Shown in pieces: positions 59,487 through 64,000 of a stretch of 64,000 nt of DNA; the first letter of the stretch is position 1; every line of letters begins with the position of its first letter. The notes beneath the pieces were generated by a model. That model worked only from the letters and a program-made list of their open reading frames with translations. It had not been told where the DNA came from and did not search any database. The position numbers were made by a program, and so were the translations under genes. This stretch comes from Albidovulum aestuarii (GTDB lineage: Bacteria; Pseudomonadota; Alphaproteobacteria; Rhodobacterales; Rhodobacteraceae), in the NCBI RefSeq assembly GCF_029961185.1, contig NZ_JASBQQ010000011.1, forward strand, positions 1-64,000. Direction: 5' to 3'.

Positions 59487-60346
59487 TTCGATCCTCCGGC
59501 GCGGGCATAGGCGATAAGGGCGGCGCGTTTGGCCAATGTTCCGGCCATTTTCGTGCGGTATTCGATCGTGCCGCGCTTGTCGTCGATCGGGTTGCAGACC
59601 GCTTCGCAGGCCTTGGCCATTGCCGCGAGCGCGCCGTCATCAAGGTTCGTACCGACCAGCGCCTTGCCCGCATCGTCGGCCACGACGACCGTCGGCGCGA
59701 CGGCACCCAGCACGATCCGGGCCGCTTTCACAGTACCGTCCGCGTTAAGTTCCAGCGAAACACCGGCCGAGGCTACGGCGATGTCCATTTCTGTTCTCGG
59801 GATGAAGCGCAGATAGGCGTCAGAGGCACGATCCGGCCGCGCGGGCAGGAAGATCGAAGTGATGATCTCGCCCTTCTTCAGCGTCGTCTTGCCGGGGCCT
59901 GCCGGAATGTCTGCCACGGGACAATCGCGTTCGCCATCGGGACCCGCGATCCGGGCGACCGCGTTGGCGGCGACCAGCGAGGGCACCGCGTCACCGGCGG
60001 GCGAGGCATTGCAGAGATTGCCGACCATGGTGCAGCGGCCCTGTACCTGCGTCGAGCCGATCAACTGCACACCCTCGGCCACACCGGGCCATGCGGCGCA
60101 GAGCGCGGCGTGCTCACCGATCTCGGCACCCGATACAGCCGCCCCGATGCGGAAACCGCCGCTCTCCGCGACGATCCCGCGAATGCCTGGGATCTTCTTG
60201 ATGTCGACGATCAGGTCGGGCTCGACCATGCCGGACCGAAGCTGCACGAGCACATCCGTGCCCCCCGCCAGAATCCGGGTCAGACCCTTTTCAGCAGCCA
60301 AGGCTCCTGCCGCCTCGGCAGCCGTTTTCGCAGCCAGATATCTCAT
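59483..60346 (-). CDS. Molybdenum hydroxylase FAD subunit
   Basis: A 287-residue flavoprotein subunit (CoxM/XdhB type) from the ATG at 60346, which has GGAGGAAAGG ahead; the longer frame to 60418 is not family-like. It shows the FAD motif [15 protein letters not shown] (about 27-41) and the second flavin segment [15 protein letters not shown]. It takes electrons from the 2Fe-2S subunit. It is the first of the three hydroxylase genes, 100 bases after the flavin oxidoreductase gene. Confidence 0.92.
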   Translation of the reverse strand: MRYLAAKTAAEAAGALAAEKGLTRILAGGTDVLVQLRSGMVEPDLIVDIKKIPGIRGIVAESGGFRIGAAVSGAEIGEHAALCAAWPGVAEGVQLIGSTQVQGRCTMVGNLCNASPAGDAVPSLVAANAVARIAGPDGERDCPVADIPAGPGKTTLKKGEIITSIFLPARPDRASDAYLRFIPRTEMDIAVASAGVSLELNADGTVKAARIVLGAVAPTVVVADDAGKALVGTNLDDGALAAMAKACEAVCNPIDDKRGTIEYRTKMAGTLAKRAALIAYARAGGSK

Positions 60347-60376
60347 CTTTCGCCTTTCCTCCCGACCGTCGCTTGC

Positions 60377-60414
60377 GGTGGCTCTCCCGGTCTGATTGCC
60401 GGATTCGAGCCACC
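60377..60414 (-). other. Hairpin between the oxidoreductase and FAD-subunit genes
   Basis: An 8-bp stem (60377-60384 with 60407-60414) encloses an inner four-base CCGG stem. It lies in the 100-base intra-operon gap, without a U-run. It may stabilise the upstream message or separate expression of the oxidoreductase from the hydroxylase. Confidence 0.45.
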
Positions 60415-60446
60415 ACAATAACGAACGGAGACGAAAGCGAAAGACG

Positions 60447-62489
60447 TCAGATATCTTTCACCAGCCGAAGCGCATCATAGATCGCCGCATGCGTGTTCCG
60501 CGCCGAAACCGCGTCGCCGATGCGGAAAAGCTGAAACCGGCCTTCGGGGTTGGTGCGCAACTCCTGCGGCCGACCGTCGATCAGTGCGGCATGGTCGACT
60601 TCGCCACGGTTGACCGACTGCTCCTTGAGGTCGAAGTAGAGGTCGGCATTCGGCATCGTGCCGCAGTTCACGACGATCTGGTCGTAGTCCTTGTCCTTCG
60701 TGAATTTGGAGTAATCCGTCCCGAGTGTCGCCATCAGCCGGTTGCCCGCCTTGCGTACCGCCTTGAGAAGCCAGGTCACGGTGAAAGTGACGTCCTTTTC
60801 CTGCAAACTCCGCATGTAGGGGACAAGGTTCATCGCCATGACATCAGGCGAGAAGCTGCGGTCTCGGGTCATGATCTCGACCTTCGCGCCGCTCGCGGCA
60901 AGCACGTCGGCCGCCTGAAGCGCCGAATGATCGCCGGCCTCGTCGTATATCAGGACGTCACGGCCGGGCTTGGCATCTCCCGACAGGATATCCCAGGCCG
61001 AAACCGTGAGGTCGTCACCGGAGGAAAGGATGTCCGTGTGCGGCAGGCCGCCCGTCGCGACGATCACGACATCGGGATTGAGGGCCATCACATCGTCGGC
61101 CTCGGCCCAGGTGTTGAAACGGAACTCGACGTCGCGCGCAGCACATTGCGCCATGCGCCAGTCGATGATCCCGATCATCTCGGACCGGCGCTTCGTCTGC
61201 GCGGTCAGCCGAACCTGCCCGCCGGGCTGGTCGGCGGCCTCGAACACGGTGACATGGTGGCCGCGTTCGGCGGCGACCCGCGCCGCCTCGAGCCCGGCCG
61301 GACCAGCGCCCGCGATCACGATCCGCTTCGGCTGATCCGCGCGCGCGATCTTGTGCGGCATCGTCAGTTCGCGGCCCGTCGCCGCGTTGTGGATGCAAAG
61401 CGCCTCGCCCGCGCCGTAGATCCGGTCGAGACAGTATGTCGCGCCGACGCAGGGCCGGATGTCGTCCTCGCGGCCCTCCCGGATCTTCTGGACGATATAG
61501 GGGTCGGCCATGTGGGCGCGGGTCATGCCCACCATGTCGAGTTGCCCTGTCACGACTGCGTGCCGCGCCGTTGCCACGTCAGGAATACGCGCGGCGTGGA
61601 AGGTCGGCAGGCCGACTTCGGCTCGGACCCTTCCGGCGAGATCGAGATGCGGAGCCGACCGCGCGCCCTGGATCGGGATCATGTCGGTCATCGCCGGGTC
61701 GGTGTGGATGCGGCCGCGGTTGATGTTGAGATAGTCGACCTGTCCGCTCGCCTTGAACATATGCGCGATCTCGAGACCCATTTCTTCGGTGATGCCGCCC
61801 TCTTCGGCCTCGTCGGGCGCAAACCGCGTGCCGACAATAAAATCGTCTCCGACACGGCGGCGCACCGCGTTAATGATGTCGAGCGTCAGGCGCATCCTCG
61901 TGGCGAGGCTTTCCTTGCCGTAGGGCCCGTCGAGTTCGTTGGTGAGCGGCGAGATGAACTGGTCGAGGAGATGACCGTGGGTCATAATCTCAACCCCATC
62001 GAGGCCCGCCTGTTTCATCCGCTCGGCGGCATCGGCGAAATCGCCGATGATCCGTGCGATGTCCCAATCCTCGGCGAGCTTGGGGAAGCGGCGATGCGCC
62101 GGTTCGCGGTCGCGGGTAGAGCTGACAGAGGGCAGCCAGGCGCCCTTGTCCCAACCGGTCCGTCGACCGAGATGGGTAAGCTGGATCATCACCGCGCAGC
62201 CTTGATCGTGGCATTCGTCGGCGAGCTTTTTCATCCAGCCGACGACTTCGTCCTTCCAGACGAGCACGTTGTTGAAGACCGGAGGGCTGTCGCGGCTGAC
62301 CGAGGCAGACCCCGCCGTCATCGTCATCGCGACCCCGGCCTTTGCGCGCTCCACATGATAGGCGCGGTAGCGGTCCTTCGGCATGCCATCTTCGGGATAG
62401 GCGGGTTCATGGCTCGTCGTCATGATCCGGTTTTTCAGCGTCAGATGCTTGAGCTGATAGGGCTGCAACAGCGGGTCGTTCGAAGCCAT
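60447..62489 (-). CDS. FMN/Fe-S NADH:flavin oxidoreductase, N-demethylase-like
   Basis: A 680-residue enzyme from the ATG at 62489 (AGGA eight bases ahead). The N-terminal half is an Old-Yellow-Enzyme barrel (MASNDPLLQPYQLKHLTLKNRIM, TSHEPAYPEDGMP, VMIQLTHLGRRT, MTHGHLLDQFISPLTN), and the C-terminal half is a pyridine-nucleotide-disulfide type domain (IVIAGAGPAGLEAARVAAERG). This layout matches trimethylamine/histamine dehydrogenase, dienoyl-CoA reductase and N-methylproline demethylases; TSHEPAYPEDGMP is closest to the demethylase type. The Fe-S motif has C347, C353 and C365 but Ala350 where the second Cys is expected. It opens the leftward operon with the molybdenum hydroxylase and is divergent from a TetR gene. 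Confidence 0.82.
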   Translation of the reverse strand: MASNDPLLQPYQLKHLTLKNRIMTTSHEPAYPEDGMPKDRYRAYHVERAKAGVAMTMTAGSASVSRDSPPVFNNVLVWKDEVVGWMKKLADECHDQGCAVMIQLTHLGRRTGWDKGAWLPSVSSTRDREPAHRRFPKLAEDWDIARIIGDFADAAERMKQAGLDGVEIMTHGHLLDQFISPLTNELDGPYGKESLATRMRLTLDIINAVRRRVGDDFIVGTRFAPDEAEEGGITEEMGLEIAHMFKASGQVDYLNINRGRIHTDPAMTDMIPIQGARSAPHLDLAGRVRAEVGLPTFHAARIPDVATARHAVVTGQLDMVGMTRAHMADPYIVQKIREGREDDIRPCVGATYCLDRIYGAGEALCIHNAATGRELTMPHKIARADQPKRIVIAGAGPAGLEAARVAAERGHHVTVFEAADQPGGQVRLTAQTKRRSEMIGIIDWRMAQCAARDVEFRFNTWAEADDVMALNPDVVIVATGGLPHTDILSSGDDLTVSAWDILSGDAKPGRDVLIYDEAGDHSALQAADVLAASGAKVEIMTRDRSFSPDVMAMNLVPYMRSLQEKDVTFTVTWLLKAVRKAGNRLMATLGTDYSKFTKDKDYDQIVVNCGTMPNADLYFDLKEQSVNRGEVDHAALIDGRPQELRTNPEGRFQLFRIGDAVSARNTHAAIYDALRLVKDI

Positions 62490-62579
62490 GGCACATGTCC
62501 TGTCGAATTGCCCGGGCCTGTCCCGGGCGGTTGTGGAATCGCTTTTAGAGCGGTTTTGGATCCTCAGAATGGCAAAAAC

Positions 62580-62593
62580 CGACACATGTGTCG
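62580..62593. promoter_or_regulatory. Perfect palindrome, candidate TetR operator
   Basis: CGACACATGTGTCG (62580-62593) is a perfect 14-base palindrome, flanked by A5 and T6 tracts that extend the symmetry except for one mismatched pair. It lies between the divergent oxidoreductase and TetR genes, about 45 bases ahead of the TetR ATG and 90 ahead of the oxidoreductase ATG. TetR regulators usually bind such sites in shared promoters. The palindrome is seen; the binding is inferred. Confidence 0.65.
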
Positions 62594-62637
62594 ATTTTTT
62601 ACGCCCGCATCCCCCAATTACGCGGTAAGCGGGTAGT

Positions 62638-63282
62638 ATGGACGACTTGGAACCCCTTGGACGCGGTTGGCGCGGCACGGAAAGCGGCTGGATCGAGGCC
62701 GCTTACGCGATGCTGATCGAAGGCGGGGTGGAGGCGGTAAAGATCCTGCCTCTGGCCAAGCGGCTACGTCTGTCGCGAACCAGCTTCTACTGGCACTTTC
62801 CCGACCGAGAGGCATTGCTGGCGGCGCTGATCACCCGCTGGCAGGAGAAAAACACTGGCAACCTGGTCCGCCAGACTGAGCTCGTCGCCCCGACAATCAA
62901 TGCCGCCGTTCTTAATCTCTTCGACTGCTGGATCACCCCCGAACTCTTCGACGCGGCGCTTGACCACGCGATGCGAAACTGGGCGCGGACGGATACCGCC
63001 CTGAAAGCCGCTTTCGACGCGGCCGACGCAGCCCGAATTGCCGCAATACGCGCGATGTTTCAACGTCACGGCTATGTTGCGGAAGAGGCCGACATCCGCG
63101 CCAATGCGATCTACCTGACGCAGGTGGGCTACATCGCACTCGGGACAACCGAAACGCTGGAGGCGCGTCTTGGGCGCATTCCGACCTATCTGGAAACCTT
63201 CACCGGTCGCCCGGCCTCAGATGAGGAACTGCAGTTCTTTCTGGCCCGCCACCGCAACGGCGCGGTCAGCGGCGGCGGATGA
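62638..63282 (+). CDS. TetR/AcrR-family transcriptional regulator
   Basis: A 214-residue regulator with an N-terminal helix-turn-helix (ESGWIEAAYAMLIEGGVEAVKILPLAKRLRLSRTSFYWHF, typical of TetR with the SFYWHFPDREALLAAL ending) and a helical C-terminal ligand-binding domain. The divergent arrangement with the oxidoreductase and the palindrome at 62580-62593 make it the likely repressor of the oxidoreductase/molybdenum hydroxylase genes and itself. Its 3' end overlaps the convergent TusA-like gene by 17 bases. Confidence 0.92.
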   Translation: MDDLEPLGRGWRGTESGWIEAAYAMLIEGGVEAVKILPLAKRLRLSRTSFYWHFPDREALLAALITRWQEKNTGNLVRQTELVAPTINAAVLNLFDCWITPELFDAALDHAMRNWARTDTALKAAFDAADAARIAAIRAMFQRHGYVAEEADIRANAIYLTQVGYIALGTTETLEARLGRIPTYLETFTGRPASDEELQFFLARHRNGAVSGGG

Positions 63283-63493
63283 GGTAGATCTGCGCCGCGC
63301 CATCCTCGACCGTGGAGATCAGGTCGTGCCCCGCCTCGGCGCAGAAATGCGGCACGTCGATCACCGCCGCTGGATCGGTGGCGACCAGCCGCAACACGGC
63401 ACCGGGTTCCATGCCCGATAGACGCTTGCGCGCCTTAAGAACCGGCAAAGGGCACAAAAGCCCGGTCGCGTCGATTTCCTGATCCCACATCAT
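63266..63493 (-). CDS. TusA/SirA-like sulfurtransferase
   Basis: A 75-residue protein from the ATG at 63493 (MMWDQEIDATGLLCPLPVLKARK). The catalytic Cys14 lies in the CPxP motif (CPLP) that defines the TusA family of persulfide carriers. Partners in this family deliver sulfur to tRNA modification, molybdenum cofactor or sulfur oxidation. It is convergent with the TetR gene and divergent from fdsG. Proximity to formate dehydrogenase makes sulfur delivery to a molybdenum enzyme plausible but not shown. Confidence 0.85.
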   Translation of the reverse strand: MMWDQEIDATGLLCPLPVLKARKRLSGMEPGAVLRLVATDPAAVIDVPHFCAEAGHDLISTVEDGAAQIYLIRRR

Positions 63494-63557
63494 GACGCCC
63501 GGGATACGCAAGGTGGCGGATTCTGTCCATCACTCTTCAAACGGGTATGAGAAAATA

Positions 63558-63598
63558 CGTCACTGGAAAGTGACGCTTTCGATAGAGATCTTCTATCG
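63558..63598 (+). promoter_or_regulatory. Two inverted repeats ahead of fdsG, including a LysR-type box
   Basis: CGTCACT (63558-63564) and AGTGACG (63569-63575) form one inverted repeat. CGATAGA (63580-63586) and TCTATCG (63592-63598) form another with a five-base centre. The second contains T-N11-A (T63583 to A63595) within dyad symmetry, the classic LysR-type regulator box. They lie about 85-125 bases ahead of the fdsG ATG. A LysR regulator controls fds operons in related bacteria, but no such gene is in this window. Confidence 0.6.
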
Positions 63599-63680
63599 GT
63601 CCACGAGATTGCGAAATTGATCCGATGGGACCGGTTTGACAGAAGCGGCACCTGAACTGTGTACGACGGGATACGTAGCC

Positions 63681-64000
63681 ATGGCACTCGACGACAAGGG
63701 CGGCGTCTGGAAATCCGGACGGGGCAAGGGACGCAAGACGCCGAAGGGGCGGCAGCTGGAGGATCAGGCCTGGGCCGAGGTCCGCGCGCTTCTGGGCGAC
63801 GGTCCGCGCCGCCGTGATCTGCTGATCGAGTATCTGCACCTGATCCAGGACAAGTATGGCTGCCTCTCGGCCCCGCATCTGCGGGCGCTGGCCGAGGAAC
63901 TCGGCACCGGCATGGCCGAGATCTGGGAGGTCGCGACCTTCTACGCCCATTTCGATCCGGTGAAAGAGGGCGAGGCCCCGCCCCCCGACCTGACGATCCG
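63681..64000 (+). CDS. fdsG: NADH-dependent formate dehydrogenase gamma subunit, N-terminal part
   Basis: About 106 residues are visible before the window ends. The product starts MALDDKGGVWKSGRGKGRKTPKGRQL and then shows the NuoE-like helical domain (LLIEYLHLIQDKYGCLSAPHLRALAEELGTGMAEIWEVATFYAHF) of the 24-kDa [2Fe-2S] subunit. The extended basic N terminus before that domain fits FdsG of soluble NAD-dependent formate dehydrogenase rather than NuoE of complex I. The Cys ligands lie beyond the window. The nearby fdhD-mobA-mobB-moeA and tup genes support this. NuoE remains a weaker alternative. Confidence 0.8.
   Translation, partial: MALDDKGGVWKSGRGKGRKTPKGRQLEDQAWAEVRALLGDGPRRRDLLIEYLHLIQDKYGCLSAPHLRALAEELGTGMAEIWEVATFYAHFDPVKEGEAPPPDLTI

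Noticed and set aside
60396-62636. A 746-codon plus-strand frame opposite the flavin oxidoreductase
   Set aside because: Antisense shadow of a gene with clear motifs; it also crosses the TetR promoter region.
63537-63950. A 137-codon minus-strand frame opposite fdsG as a possible LysR regulator
   Set aside because: It has no helix-turn-helix and is the antisense shadow of fdsG; no LysR gene is visible here.

Overview
This GC-rich window is chromosomal DNA of an alphaproteobacterium, most likely of the order Rhodobacterales. The evidence is the family character and lengths of RpoB (1377 aa) and RpoC (1417 aa), the divergent hemC/hemE pair, the NADH-linked formate dehydrogenase (fds) start at the right edge, and many Rhodobacteraceae-type membrane and hypothetical proteins. 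I see no insertion sequence, prophage, CRISPR array or rRNA gene. One tRNA is present (Ser-UGA).

Layout. 1-3846 (minus strand): str operon rpsL-rpsG-fusA-tuf (tuf cut by the window edge) with a clear sigma70-type promoter. 3857-8850 (minus): six cell-envelope genes between rpoC and rpsL. Four form a compact glycosyltransferase-2 / LABN / GT39 / PAP2-phosphatase unit that resembles polyprenyl-phosphate-sugar lipid A modification systems; the other two are a DMT exporter and a rhamnosyltransferase-like protein. 8994-22790 (minus): secE-nusG-rplK-rplA and rplJ-rplL-rpoB-rpoC. The two halves are separated by an oppositely oriented membrane glycosyltransferase-like gene, and each half has its own promoter. 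22818-31208: yceI-like gene, a GlcD-type flavin oxidase, a fatty acid hydroxylase family protein, hemC and hemE, an Asp/Glu racemase-fold protein, an Lrp regulator and adenine deaminase.

31217-37355 is a molybdenum/tungsten block. tupB-tupC-tupA (tungstate uptake) and a DUF2478 gene run leftward; fdhD-mobA-mobB-moeA run rightward as an overlapping operon. 37576-41591 holds a small membrane protein, two divergent exported proteins that both carry Gly/Asn repeat tracts (one PepSY-like), and an OmpR-type two-component system. 41983-48653 is a rightward run of cell-wall and replication genes: SPOR lipoprotein, D-Ala-D-Ala carboxypeptidase, tmk, holB, TatD, a PhnP-like hydrolase and an AEC transporter. 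48715-50823 is a CadC-like regulator with TPRs, divergent from a secreted protein.

51090-62489 (minus) is the most interesting metabolic region. A flavin/Fe-S oxidoreductase related to trimethylamine dehydrogenase and N-methylproline demethylases is followed by a three-subunit molybdenum hydroxylase, a private MoaD/ThiS-like protein and a polyamine-type ABC importer with two unusually enlarged permeases. A divergent TetR gene and a perfect palindrome sit at the head of this locus. The right edge has a TusA-like sulfurtransferase and the start of fdsG, preceded by a LysR-type box. Molybdenum therefore links three parts of the window: cofactor synthesis, the hydroxylase and formate dehydrogenase.

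Functional assignments rest on reading motifs and recalling families; no database search was run. Start codons were chosen from ribosome binding sites and overlaps and are stated where they shorten the longest open frame.
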